Below, piece by piece: positions 1-12,400 of a stretch of DNA of 64,000 nt. The position numbers and the translations under genes were made by a program. This stretch comes from Perca fluviatilis (taxonomy: Eukaryota > Chordata > Actinopteri > Perciformes > Percidae): contig NC_053112.1 in NCBI RefSeq assembly GCF_010015445.1, forward strand, positions 38,390,665 through 38,454,664, read 5' to 3'. The notes beneath the pieces are model-generated. The model was not told where the DNA came from. It did not search any database and saw only the letters and a program-made list of their open reading frames with translations. The stretch's first letter is position 1. Every line of letters begins with the position of its first letter.

Positions 1-153
1 TGCTTTGTCAGGGTTAATTAGTGGAATTTGTTTCCCTTATTAATAAAAAAGCAAAGGGTTGCTACTTTGAATAATACAATGTAAATAGTCATGAAAATAA
101 AAAGGAAACTCATTGAATGAGAAGGTGTGTCCAAACTTTTGGCCTGTACTGTA
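1..153. mobile_element. Internally deleted Tc1-like element, cut by the window edge
   Basis: The stretch ending GGCCTGTACTGTA (terminal inverted repeat GAAGGTGTGTCCAAAC...) is the end of a very common fish Tc1 family. Sequence at 1-45 comes from the region near its other end, joined directly to end-proximal sequence, so the transposase gene has been removed. It is a dead, MITE-like copy whose far end lies outside the window. Confidence 0.6.
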
Positions 154-481
154 TGTCCACCAGAATGTATGTCCATGCTATTGTGCCTTGTTTGTTATCT
201 GGTCTGACAGTTCAGCTGTCTGTGTATTTGTGTTGATCTTACCCAACTGTACTTGTTTTTATGCTGCTGTCTTTTAGCATTAGTATAATCAACTTATTGT
301 ATAGGGCCAAATCTGTATGTATAATTGATAGCCTAATCGTTTTATCTCATTTTAGGGTGACTTCTCACCACCAGTCCAGGGACAGCGGATGTAAAATAGC
401 CTCCAGGCTAATTCTCGCACTTTTTACTTTTATGTATTGTTAGCGTGCATTGTCCCTGACAAATAAACCTGAAATAAATAA

Positions 482-3210
482 AAAATAAATTATTGGGTAT
501 AAAAGGAGCTTCCCCAAAAGGCTCAGTCGTTCACAAGCAAGGATGGGGCAAGTTTCACCGCTTTGTGAACAACTGCGTGAGCAAATAGTCCAACAGTTTC
601 TCAACGTACAGTCGCACGGAATTTAGGGATTTCATCATGTAGAGTTCGTAATATCATCAAAAGATTCTGAAAATCTGGAGAAATCTCATAATCGGCAAGG
701 CCTAAAACCAACATTGAATGCCCGTGACCTTCGATCAGTGCCGGCCCGAGCCTTTTGGGGGCCTTAAGCAGAATTTGATTTGGGGGCCCTAAGCAGAATT
801 TGATTTGGGGGCCCCACCACGAGGAGTCACCTGTGCTTGACGATTATTGACACAAATGTCACGCTATAATGTTACATTATAAATTAATACAGTGAGGTTA
901 TGTATTAATACAGTGACGTTTTCTGAACTACTGTCCCCCCGGGGCACAGATGCATAAGGACCCTCCCCCCCTATTCTATTTGTGCAAAAGTGGATGCAAA
1001 CAACGAGGGGTGGTCTGGGGGTGCTCCCCCAGAAAATTTTGAATTTGGTAGATGTGATTTCCTGTATTCTGGTGCATTTTTGGGATGGTCAGCTTGAGAA
1101 GGGCAATACCTAAATTTGTTCAGATTCATAGCCTTTTGCTTTTTGACTTAATAAGGTAGTGACTTCACAGAACTACTTGGGCTTCAGGGCCAAACAATAC
1201 TGACATACTCTGTGTTAGTAGGAAGTAGGGCTGGGCGATATGGCCTCAAAAAAATCCCTGATTTTTTCACAAAGAATCTGATTCATGATTTAAATCGATC
1301 CCCCCCCCACCCCCACTTAAAATTAATCTGCAGATGACAAATGACAAGATCTCACACACACACACACACACACACGGGGCATGTATAACATCATGATTAT
1401 TCATGCCAATTTTATGTAAATATTGGTTTGAGTGTTTTCCCTATCATTGTATTGGGGGGGCGCCCTCTGTGAAAGAGTGAAAAAATGATATTATGCTATA
1501 TATTGAACAAATTATATAATAATGTTATATATTCAACAACAACTAAACGGATGCGTGAGATAAAGCTGTTTTCACACATACAGGTAATTCACTTCTCGTT
1601 CCTCAGTAAAAGTTCAATTCATTTTAACTTTAGTCGCGCAACCTTGCCCCTATTTTCACCTGTTGCTGAGTAATGTACATTAACATGCCATGGTCTCATG
1701 AGTGTAGCATACCTGTAGCAAGCTCCTTCGTAGTAACTAGCGGTAAAAACAAACGTCGAAGAGGAGCTCCGTGCTACAGAGTGGCGATTGCTAGTTGTTG
1801 TAAGCCGCTACAGACCTCCGTCACAGCTCGGTCGTATCAGCGGCTTTTAGCTAGTAGATGTGTTGAGCCGCATCAGAGATCCTCAAGGAGGCGGTAGTTC
1901 AGTAATCCGAAAATAGGTGACTTTGAGCCGGGTACAGAGCACAATGTGCTGCCGGTCATTTTGGCGGAGATTACGGTTAAGTAAGTAATGAAACGATTAG
2001 TTAAGAAAATAACTAATGTTAGCCGCTGTCGCTGCCATGTTGTTTGTGTATCACTATGGCAAACGCGCGGGGGGAGGGCTGGTCCCATTCGGAACTACGG
2101 GAGCCCAGATGGGACTGTCGGCAAATTTTAAGAGGGAAAAACAACACTCGGTGGCCAGGGGCCCCAAGCCGCCGCTTAGTTCGCTTATGCCTCGGGCCGG
2201 CTCTGCCTTCGATCCCTCAGGCGGCACTGTATTAAAAACCAACATCATTATGTAAAGGATATAACATGTGGGAACACTTTGGAAAACCATTGTCAGTTAA
2301 CACAGTTGGTCGCTACATCTACAAGTGCAAGTTAAAACTCTACCATGCAAAGCCATATATCAACAACACCCAGAAGCGCCGCCGGCTTCTCTTGACTGAC
2401 GCAAAGTGGAAAAGTGGGCTGTGGTCTGACATTTCAAATTGTTTTTTCAAATCATGGACGTCATGTCCTCCGGGCCAAAGAGGAAAAGGACCATCCAGAT
2501 TGTTAACAGCGCAAAGTTCAAAAGCCAGCATCTGTGATGGTATGGGGGGGTGTTAGTGCCCATGGCATTGGTAACCTGCACATCTGTGAAGGCACCATTA
2601 ATGCTGAAAGGTACATACAGGTACAACATATGGTGCCACCCAAGCAAAGTCTTTTTCAGGGACATCCCTGCTTATTTCAGCAAGACAATGCTAAGACACA
2701 TTCTGCACGAGTTACAACAGCGTGGCTTCGTAGTAAAAGAGTACTAGACTGGCCTGCCTGCAGTCCAGACCTGTCTCCTATTGAAAATGTGTAGCGCATT
2801 ATTAAGCGCAAAATAGAACAACGGAGACCCCGGACTGTTGAGCGACTGAAGTCGTACATCAAGCAAGAATAGGAAAGATTTCCTCCTACAAAGCTCCATA
2901 ATCAGTGTCCTCAGTTCCCACTTCAACACTTATTGACTGTTGTTAAAAGGAAAGGTGATGTCACACAGTGGTAAACATGCCCCTGTCCCAGTACTAGCTT
3001 TTTTGGAACGAGTTGCAGGCATCAAATTCAAAATGAGTGAATATTTGCAAAAGCAAACAATAACGTTTATCATTTTGAACATTGAATATCTTGTCTTTGT
3101 AGTGTATTCAATTGAATATAGGTTGAAAAGGATTTGCAAATCATTGTATTCTGTTTTTATTTACGTTTTACACAACGTCCCAACTTCATTGGAATGGGGG
3201 TTTGTAGTTT
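482..3210 (+). mobile_element. Degenerate Tc1/mariner-type transposon, split by a hAT insertion
   Basis: 482-735 and 2206-3210 together resemble one fish Tc1-like element read left to right. The first part encodes the start of a transposase (GQVSPLCEQLREQIVQQFLN). After the insertion come VGRYIYKCKLKLYHAKPYIN, VWGGVSAHGIGNLHICEGTI, LFQQDNAKTHSARVTTAWLR and LDWPACSPDLSPIENV, the catalytic DD34E-type core. The ORF is broken by frameshifts, small deletions and a stop where ENVW is expected. The right end (about 2970-3207, ending near TGGGGGTTTGTAG) looks like the terminal repeat; the left terminal repeat is not recognisable. Confidence 0.75.
736..2205. mobile_element. Non-autonomous hAT element nested in the Tc1-like transposon
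   Basis: It begins CAGTGCCGGCCCGAG and ends with the inverted copy of CAGAGCCGGCCCGAG (one mismatch in 15). It is flanked by perfect 8-bp duplications CCTTCGAT at 728-735 and 2206-2213. The 8-bp duplication and CAG-type ends place it in the hAT superfamily. The 1,470-bp interior has no transposase; it includes a CA repeat at 1353-1375 and a fragment of another repeat (GGGCTGGGCGATATGGCC at about 1210). Confidence 0.8.
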
Positions 3211-3214
3211 AAGT

Positions 3215-6133
3215 TGTGAGAATGGCATGCAACAACCTGATCTGTGATGTCCTTGGGACTTCAGATGAGGCATTGGTCGGAATCTTGCGCTCTTTTAAGC
3301 TAAATGTTTAACATGGCGACAGCCTCGTAATCACTGCCAGCCTCCAATCAGCCCATTTGACCCATCTCCTCTCTGCTACTCGGCCTTCAGTCATTAGAGG
3401 AAATGAAAGTGAACAATCCAACTAGCTTCTCTTGCTCTCACTTTCTTTCTCTCTGTTCAACCCCTTCTATCTGGCACAGGGTCCCAATGTTTATGCATTT
3501 ACTGAGATTGCTGGCGGGATTGTCAGAGAAAAAGGAGGGTTTATTTTTTTTATTTTTTTTTCTCTCTTTCTTTTTTTTTCGTGCAATCTCTTGCCTTCAG
3601 AAACCATTAATGCCCATTCAACATCAACATCAAGGCACAGCTTTGATGTCTATTCTGGCAACAGACCTCTTTCTTTCTCTGCTGCCTGCTGCTCTCTCTC
3701 TCTCTCTCTCTCTCTCCGTCTCTCTATCCCCCTTTATCCCTTCCACTTCCCTTCGCTCACTCTTTACGCTTACTGTACAATCAAATAATTAAACGGATTG
3801 CCAGACAAAATGATTTTACCTGGCAATTAAATATGCAAAGCGAGTCGGCAAGCCGTGTATGAGAAGGCGATTAAAAAGGGGCCCACTGCAAATCTACAAA
3901 GGCTTCAGCAGCACAATAGGCAGCAGCCCCTGCCTGCCTCGCACACTAGCTTAGCCTGGGGAGTGACTGGTGCCTCTTTATACCAGTCTCACACAGCCAT
4001 GTTTACAATAGCCCCAACCATGCTATGCCAATTAGCACAATGCAAGGAGAAATGAATGCCAGTGTTTGAAGAAAAGACAGGGATGAAAGTAGCGGCGTAT
4101 GGGACATACATATGGGATGTATGGGGGGGACGCGTATGCTGCCAATGAAATGAAAGTTACACCACAGAAATGCTCGCATTTCATTGATGAAAAGACACTG
4201 TGAAAGAATCGTGCAGTTTCGAATTAAAGTGTGAGTTTGAGGAGTCAAAAGTCATGTTTCCGTGAAAGCTGGAACTTCAGAACCTGTGTAAAACCTGCAT
4301 TGCACTTCAATAAAGCACCTCCTAGGACTGGAATGCCACAGAAAGGCTGAGAGCAGATAGCAGGGGAGTTGGGGGGGGGGGGGGAGCCAGAGCTCCTGAT
4401 GTGCAAGAGAGGGAATGCGACAGTCAATGTCCATCTATCAACGCTCCGGTGGGGAAAAATGCAAGCAATTTTCCTGGATAGGTTTCCCTTCAAAGCCAGA
4501 GCCCCAAGAGGCTGTAAAAATAGAGTTGGGGAGAGGCTGGGGAGGGTGGAGGGTTACACCTGCCCCGTTCCAGACAGTTCAACAGAAACTAGCTGGTTCA
4601 GCCTGATTTAAACCCTACTCATTGTGCAGTCAAAAGTGTGGAGGCATTGATGTTAAGGTTTGGGGAGTATGTAATGCATTGATTATGTGTTGGAAGTTTC
4701 CCCCGCATTGTGCCTTTAGATGAAGAAAAGAGCCTTTTGAAATTAATCTGCTAATTGGGGTATGAAAAATACAAACTGTTTTGGGAGGGCTGCCGTAGAA
4801 CTATCTTCTAAGGCAAAACACGGAGTGTGTACAGTATGTGCTTTTAGAAAGAGAAAAAAACCTACAGTATCTCCTAGATGTGACAAGCATTGGCGGCTTG
4901 TCTGTTTATTTATTTTTATTTTTTTTGTGCCATTTTGCCAGGAACGGGGAAGAAAGAAATGAGCAAATCATTTTGTGGGAAGTGAAAGCTTGTCAGTAAT
5001 GACTGTTGTTATCTTTGTTACGTGGCTACCTCTGCTTTTGCCAATTGCAAGTCTCTTTTTTTATGTCAACTATTTGAATTGAGCTGTACAAGTGAGTGAG
5101 TCTGCACGCGCTCCCCGCCACTGAATTATTTCCCCCCCCCCTCCCCGTTGCTGAAGTGAAGCCAGATAATTGAGGCAAACATGGCTAGGCCCTCTGATAG
5201 GGGATGCAGGGTGCTTCATTAATGTTTGTGTTGACTGTCAGAGAGTAGCGCTGGTCCTCATTGCTCTTTAATAGGACCAATTAGCCCATGCCCCCATTTC
5301 CATGCTTAAACGTCTCCCATTTAAGTGCTGAATACAGTACTGAATACAGAGCGCACACATTTAACCACCGAGGGGGCTGTAACGCATCAAAAGGTTGCAG
5401 GCTTTTAGTGATTTCTGTTTACGCAGGGAATTATACAGCATTCATACATGAATTTTAAACCTGATTTTTTTTTGGTTTTATTCAGCACAGAGACATGTTT
5501 TTTTTTTTTTTCAGGTTTCCAGTCCAGCTGTTTGTGAAACTCCCGACTGTGTGACGCGACTACAAGACTGACTTTTATAAATCATTGGGTTTAAATGAAG
5601 AGTCACCTCTCCACACCTTCAATCTGCGTTGTCATTTTTTCTATCACAGCGCTGCGCCGCTTTCATGGTGACGACTATACCATTTCATTACTGAGGAAGA
5701 CATGGAGGTTATACAGAAGGCAGGTAACTGTCAGGAATAATTATTGCTCTAAGTATTTACCAACAGGTTCCACAGACCTGTCCTACTGAGCACATTCTGT
5801 CAGTTTCACTATTAATCATTTCACTAATAGCATGGTGTGGATTTTGTTAATGTTACATTTATCATTAAACAGCTGATACCGAGGTTTTTTTAGTAGTGTT
5901 TTAACTAGCATTACATGTGTTTTGCATGGCTTTTACAGTATCCCATGAGAGGGTATGACATGCAACAAAGGTCTCTGTCCAGAATCATACCGGGGAGGCC
6001 ACGAGGCCACCCTGAGGCGTCTTGTTAAACACTTGGCTGGTTCAATAATACTCTGCGTGCTGAATCCATGACTCGGGCTTTTCTAGATTTGCACGACTTC
6101 AAGAACCCCCCAAATCATACATATACGTTTATG
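3215..6133. other. Intergenic, no gene seen
   Basis: Downstream of axin2 and upstream of the next repeat. T-rich and CT-repeat tracts at 3540-3580 and 3693-3720, and a G-run at 4371-4384. Short open frames on both strands are not convincing. Confidence 0.5.
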
Positions 6134-6141
6134 CGTTCATG

Positions 6142-6853
6142 TAGGACTGGGCGATTATGGAGAAAATCAAAAAGGCACGATATTTTTGACCACGTACCTC
6201 GATATCGATTGTGCGACGATATTGTACGGTTTGTCTATATCCTTCGTGTTCCACTTCCGGGATTGCTCCGGATGCATGTATTTTCTGTTTCCTTCCTCTG
6301 TCTCTGTGTTGGCGTTCTAACCTCCGGTGGATTTGTGAGGACTATGGTTACCTGCTCCTCAGATCTCTGCAGGGTAAACCCAGACAGCTAGCTAGACTAT
6401 CTGTCCAATCAGAGTTTTCTGTTGCACGACTATTTTACAGAGGCTCTGTGCCGAGCTTAGCCCCGCCCATGATGATTGTGATTGGTTTAGAGAAATGCCA
6501 ATAAACCAGAGCACGTTTTCCTCCCATCCCGGAATGCTGTGTGGAGTAGCCAGACCCTCCTTCAGCGCGCTTTGGAGGAGGGTCTGGCAAAGTGAGACTA
6601 CAGTAGGGTTGACTAATGGTGCTTCACAAAATATTTTCACAATAAGAGTTGTGATAAATAATCATCAGCAATGCGGCTGTAACAATAAAGTGGGTAAAGG
6701 CAAATAATAGAACAGCTAGAACAGTCTGGTAAATTCAGAAAATGACATCACTTGACTGCAACGCTGATGCCATATTAGGATATCCAAAATCTAAGACGAT
6801 ATCTAGTCTTATATCACAATATCGGTATATTATTGATATATGGCCCAGCCCTA
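6142..6853. mobile_element. hAT-type MITE with a nested dispersed repeat
   Basis: Ends TAGGACTGGGC... and ...GGCCCAGCCCTA form terminal inverted repeats. Flanks CGTTCATG (6134-6141) and CATTCATG (6854-6861) are an 8-bp target duplication with one CpG-type change. The outer segments are ATCG-rich and resemble a common fish MITE; the middle (about 6240-6600) is a copy of repeat family A. Confidence 0.65.
6240..6600 (+). repeat. Dispersed repeat family A, copy 1
   Basis: Shares long stretches with 30054-30600, 42210-42735 and 52064-52308, including CTCAGATCTCTGCAGGGTAA, CAGCTAGCTAGACTATCTGT and AAGAAATGCCAATAAACCAG-like blocks. It ends in a strong hairpin at 6549-6588 (GCCAGACCCTCCT ... GGAGGAGGGTCTGGC). 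Non-coding; class unknown. Confidence 0.75.
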
Positions 6854-7104
6854 CATTCATGTGTCCCAGACAAACAGTTGTGTTGTGTATGTCCCTTAAA
6901 GTGGACACGGCACTCGAGTCCACTCTTGTCATGTCTAAATAACGCTTCAACAAATATAATATATTATTATGTATGATGTTCTCTCACTAATGCTGGGAGA
7001 TTTGCTGGGATATGAAGAAAAGATATCAGGATGACGTTAGAAGTGCAGTGATTTCCAGTAACATTCATGAAAGAAGCAAATCCAGGCACAAACAGCTTTC
7101 ATTT

Positions 7105-7427
7105 GAAAAATATAAAACTTTAATAAAGGCTACATCTCTCAATAATTACAATAATTATAGGTCCATGTAAATCTTTAAATGAAACTCTTTATATAATGTA
7201 TAATTTACAGTTTAGATAGAATGAAACAAAACAAAAAGGTTGTGGTGTAAAAAAAAAAGGAAGAAAAAAAACATGATTACAGGATATTATTAAAAGCATA
7301 AAAATATCTTTTCAACATAAAACCCTTCTGAAAACCAAGGGATATATATTAAAACCCTGAAACAGGGTAGCACATGGTATGGCATCCATGTAGGCACAGG
7401 TGCTGCTGTACTCATAAAACACCAGCG

Positions 7428-7459
<32 letters not shown>

Positions 7460-8892
7460 CATCACATGTGTCAGTATCCATACTTCAGAATGCATAATTA
7501 CAATGTATACAGGAGCTCTGCTATATACGATGTTACTGTAACAACATTCAAAAGGTATATCGGAGCCATAATTCTTCAACGGTTCTTTTTCTTATTATTT
7601 TCTGACACGCTAGCAGACTTCCTTTCGAGAAGTCGCTCTTTAGTGACCCAAACTTGTTCTTGTTAGCGCAAGTTATTTTGGTGTGTGGGCTGTAAACGCT
7701 GCCATTATTAGATGGTACAGCTTGTGCTCCAGGTCTCCTTCTCTGTGTGTATCTGCAACTGTTTTGACCCCCCACCCCAACCCCCCCCCCTCTTCGTGCA
7801 ATGCCTGCTTCACAAACAAAGGCACAACAAAAAAAAAGAAGAAAATAAGTTTGAGCTCTGTCGCCGGACTGAGACAAAAAGAGAGGGGGGGGGGGGGAGA
7901 GAGAGAGAAAACGAGGGAGAGGAAATACTAGTGTGACAAAACCTAACATTACAAACTATCAGCAGCATATAAGACTGGGATCGACCATTAGAATAGACTA
8001 GGGGTGCGCCTCGTTAGTTGGGATCAGACAGGGCTACAAGGCTATGGGAGGTGCTAGGCTACAGTCACATCCTTTGTGTAAAAAGTTTAAAAATAAAAAC
8101 AACAACTGAAAGAAATACTAAACAATATCACCACAGTATTCTCCCAACATTCAAAGCAGCTTGCCCATTGGCTGGAAATAGGGAAAGGGGGAGGGACACA
8201 AGTTTAAGAAGACTTAAGGAAGGGAGAACTTGGGGGGGGGGTTGTTTTCTTCTCCTTTAATAAATACTTAATAAAAACTTTCAACTCATGACAAAAAGCA
8301 TCTCTATAGATAATACATGTATGTATACATATATGCATGTATGTATATGCACATGTACAGACGTTTGTTTTGTTTTGTAACGACGTTGGGAGCGTAACGT
8401 TAAGAGCAGGTCGGTTGGCGCCGTGGCTTCAGTGCCTGCGAGTCCGCCGCGCTGGGGCGTGAACGCGCCCGTCGGTCTCTCATCACATCGCGACACAAAC
8501 AGTCCTCTGCATCTTCAGTGGTTATATTCAAGAAGAGGCGGGCTCGGGACCGGCCTCCAATCATCTTTCATCATCGTCCTTGTATTGGTCTCTCGTGTCA
8601 TTCCCTTGTGTTTCTAAGGCTGATTGGTTGATAAAGTCAGGGAGGGGGCGGCACCTCCTCTGGGTTTCGGTATACTTCATTGGCTCGTCTTCCTTCAATC
8701 ACTCCTCTTGTGCTGGATATATTAACTCTGTTTAGCTTAATATTAAGAAATAGAAAAAAAAAAAAAAAAAAGTCCAGAGTATTTTCTGTTAATTACAAAG
8801 AGTCTCTTGCTCAAGTTTTTTTTTTTTTAGGGACAGTTTAGCTTTTGGTTGGGCGGGGAAGGGCATTGGTTGGTTGGCAACAAAGTGGCTTT
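7105..8892 (-). other. axin2: Probable axin2 3' UTR
   Basis: About 1.8 kb following the stop codon on the minus strand, with no other gene in it. An ATTAAA signal lies at 7124-7119, and another ATTAAA near 8256 could serve a shorter form. It holds poly-A/T runs near 8757-8830, a G-run at 7885-7897, a C-run near 7780 and a GT repeat at 7433-7459. The end point is a guess from signal position and the usual length of axin2 3' UTRs. Confidence 0.45.
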
Positions 8893-9019
8893 TTAGTCCA
8901 TCCTCTCCACCTTGCCCAGGACCTTGCCCTCATACATGGGCAACACGCTGGCATCCTCCCACACCTCCTCAAACACGGCACCGCACTCAAACTCATCACT
9001 GGCTTTCTTGAAGTAGTAC
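8893..9019 (-). CDS. axin2: axin2 exon 11: end of the DIX domain and stop
   Basis: 127 nt including TAA. It encodes [20 protein letters not shown], then [20 protein letters not shown] and D. It ends in VERMD, as Axin2 proteins end in VER(I/M)D. The acceptor is CCCCCTCAG|G. The [10 protein letters not shown] strand is the tail surface of the DIX head-to-tail polymer. Confidence 0.97.
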
Positions 9020-9409
9020 CTGAGGGGGAGAAACAAAGAGAGAGGTCCGTGATTAGAACATGCTCCGCGGAGGTGTACGCGGAAAAATTGGACACAAACG
9101 AAAGCTGACAGAGTGGCAGCAGGAGTGCATCTGATACATTTCAGCGCGTTTACACCCGCTTTGAGGCAACCTACACGACTACTTCCATATACGTGCTCGC
9201 ACACAACTCCCTTTAGTCCAAATCAAACACAAACACACACTCTGAGAGCCAGAAATGGATCCTGCTCAAAACAACTTAGTCATAGCCTTCAATGCCATCC
9301 CGGCACACTTCAAAGGCAAGAGCCTGACTCCACATCACACCGCTGCACAAACAGAGCTGAACCCTCCGTTTAAACACTCCCTGTGATAATTCAAGCTGCT
9401 AGAAACAGC

Positions 9410-9450
<41 letters not shown>

Positions 9451-12400
9451 CATCCGTGTGTGCTTGTCTCCTCATCCACTGCAGGCCACTCTACAGATAC
9501 CTAGCTGTCCTGCAAGGTCTTATTAAAGTTGAAGGGTTAATTAGAGGCTGTCAAAAGGCCCCCTCTCCCCCTCCTCTCTCTCTCTCTCTCTTCGGCAGTG
9601 CCCCCCACCCCTGTGTCTCCATGGCTTCTAATTGGGCTGGCTGTCAAATGAAGGGCCTTTCTGTCACACAGGTTGGCATTCCAGGTGCCTGACAGTCTGC
9701 CTGTGACTGCAAGAGCCCACTCCGCACATAAACACGCACGTGCCCTATGATTCTCTCTTACACACACTTGCCATTACAGACACAGACACACTTTGGGCAG
9801 CTTTCCGATCACCAGCGGAGAACAGAGGGAAAAAAAATAAATAAATAGGGAGCAGGAAGGGGAAGAAAGTGCGGGGAAGCGGAGCGCAGGCCTTCCCTGG
9901 CTCGGTGAGTGGGTGTGATAGGTTGGATGTGGGCCGAGGGGCTTTACCATGTGATTGTGGGGGGGGGGGTTCTCAGTCTCCTGGAGGTCACAGGTCACCT
10001 AGCTAGCCCACTCTTCTTCTTCTCTCAAGCAGAGATAACTCCCAGGGTTAGCTTGGTCCCAGTGACTGTGAAGTCTCCTGGAGCTCCTAATGATTTCTCC
10101 TCTCTACTTTCAACCCAGCAAACGATCAGCGGGAGGGGATTTAATGATAAGCTTTGTAATGGAAAAATGCCTCATTTTGCCCATGTGTGCCTGCGTTCGG
10201 AATACCAAGAAAGAAAAAAGAAGAAGAAGAAAAAAAAGGGAGAAATAAAAAGCTGCTTTATGAGCAATCGCTCAGCTTAGAGTCATTCAAACAACACATG
10301 TAAGGAGGGGCGTACGAAAACGTACACATCCAGTTTTATTTGCCATGTTGATTGTAATTACACGCAAACGAAGGAGGAGGAGGTTTGTGTTACCACAGCT
10401 GCAAGACGTTCCACTCAAGTGTGCAGCGATGAGACAGAGGGGTGATGGCATTTCAGCTAAGTTTCCCTCTGTTGTCTAAGCTGTGCCGGGCAGGATTTAG
10501 CCTTTTCCTCGTCATTAGCAGAAACCAAATAAATCCATTACCCATCTCAATTTAATTGGCTGGATGTTTTTTGCTACATTTTCACTCACAAACAGTTCAA
10601 AGTCATCGCTTTGTATCAGCGAGTGAGACAGAGAGAGAGAGAGAGACAGAAGGAGTCTTTCTATTGGAACATGTTTTATGTGGCAGGATTTTTCTCTCTT
10701 CGCAACATCTGGCACCAATATCGTCTGGCAGAGCCGCGGCGTACTGTTCTCCACTGTACCGCTGCCATGTCCAAATTAACCAACTCCACACATTCTACTG
10801 CCATTGAAGCCAGACGCTTCATCCCCACCTCCCCCTTCTTATTCGCTCGCTGAAGAGTTATGGGATAGCAGGGGTGCAGTGACTTGTTTGCAGGCCTTCT
10901 CTCTTGCCTAACAAGCAGATGTGGCCGTAACTTGATGTTGATGTCATGGGGCATGCGGGCTTTGGGTCTTTTCAGTGGCATACCACCTACGCAGTACTGG
11001 AACTGTTACTTGACGAAGCAAGCCTGCGCTTCCTGATTTAAATGTCCTCAAACTGCCATTATATTTTAAATGACTTAATAAGTTCTTACATTGTTTAGGA
11101 GTTCCCCCTCATCATCTGACATTCACAGGAGGTATTGTTTTTTTGCTGTGTTGACTGCTATCAGTCATTAACAGAAGAAGGTGCTTGCGGCATTTGATTT
11201 TAATGCCTGATGCAATAGTGTGGAGGAGGAATTTGAAGGCCTCGCAATGGTCTTTGTGCACAAAATAAAATGGCCCAGTCTTCAAAGCCATATTTATTAA
11301 GGCTGCTTTACCATGGAAATCAGTAGCAGATGTGGGGGGAAAAAATATGCTCCAGAACCCCCCCCCCTCTCCTCTCTCCCCCTCTCTCTGTAAGCTCTGA
11401 ATACAGTGGATCAGCCCAGTTTCTTTTCAACTCCAGTATTTCACACTCCCACTCAGCAGACAAGCATATACAAGTACAAAAACAAATGCCCATACGTACG
11501 CAGAACCCTGCTACAGCGTCAACCCCATCCAAACAACGTTTGAATAAACATCTATCCGAGCATGTGCTAGTGTTCTGTGATTTGTGAGCCGTTGTCAGGG
11601 GTTTATAATTACCGGTAGTTGCCTTTCTTGCTAAGCTGTTCCTTGAAGTGTCCCAGGGTGAGGCAGTGGGTCTTCATCATGCTGCGATAAGGAATCTCCT
11701 CTCCACAGAAGAAGTAGGTGACCACTAGCTCCTTAGACCTGGAAATGCAAAGATGAAAAGGAGTATGAGAAGGAGTCCGACTGGCAAATGTAGACAAAGA
11801 GGGTATAATTAATTAAGGATGCCAACAAACAGCCGGCTCACCCAAGGGTCAACCAATTAAAACTAAAAGCAGCCTCACAGTCAGGTGGCTGTAGCTAAAC
11901 ATCAAACACCCAACCCATTCAAAAACACATGTAGTAAGGGGGCCGATACATTTGAGTTACCAGGGGCTACTTATTGCATCTTTGTTGGGTTCCAGTGGTG
12001 AGTGTGTGTGCTGGGAGACGGGTGGGTAGTTAGGATTCCGTATTAAAGCATGTTTAATCTTAAATGATTAAAAAGCGAGAGAAGAGGAGTTCAAAGACAT
12101 AGCTATGCTGACTCACAACATCTCTCTTTGAAGGGAAGAGTGAGAAAGTATGTGAGGAAGAGGGTGGGAGAGAGAGGGAACGCTTAAAAAAAAAAAAGTG
12201 TCTAAGTGTATGAGAAATGAAGTCTGGAAAACTAGAAAGCAATTGAGAAAGAATTTAAGAAAAGTTTAGTGTTAGAAACAAATATTGCACGGTAGATTCA
12301 AAAGGAGCGCAGTAAAAGAAGAGCGCCGTACTCGTCTGTTTGGAGTCCAGGGCTGGCTCCGGTGGGGAGGGCGGCTGCCGGATGGCTCCTGTCTCTCTGA

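Noticed and set aside
7548..7949. 133-codon minus-strand frame in the axin2 3' UTR
   Set aside because: Created by C-, G- and GA-runs; lies after the axin2 stop and matches nothing.
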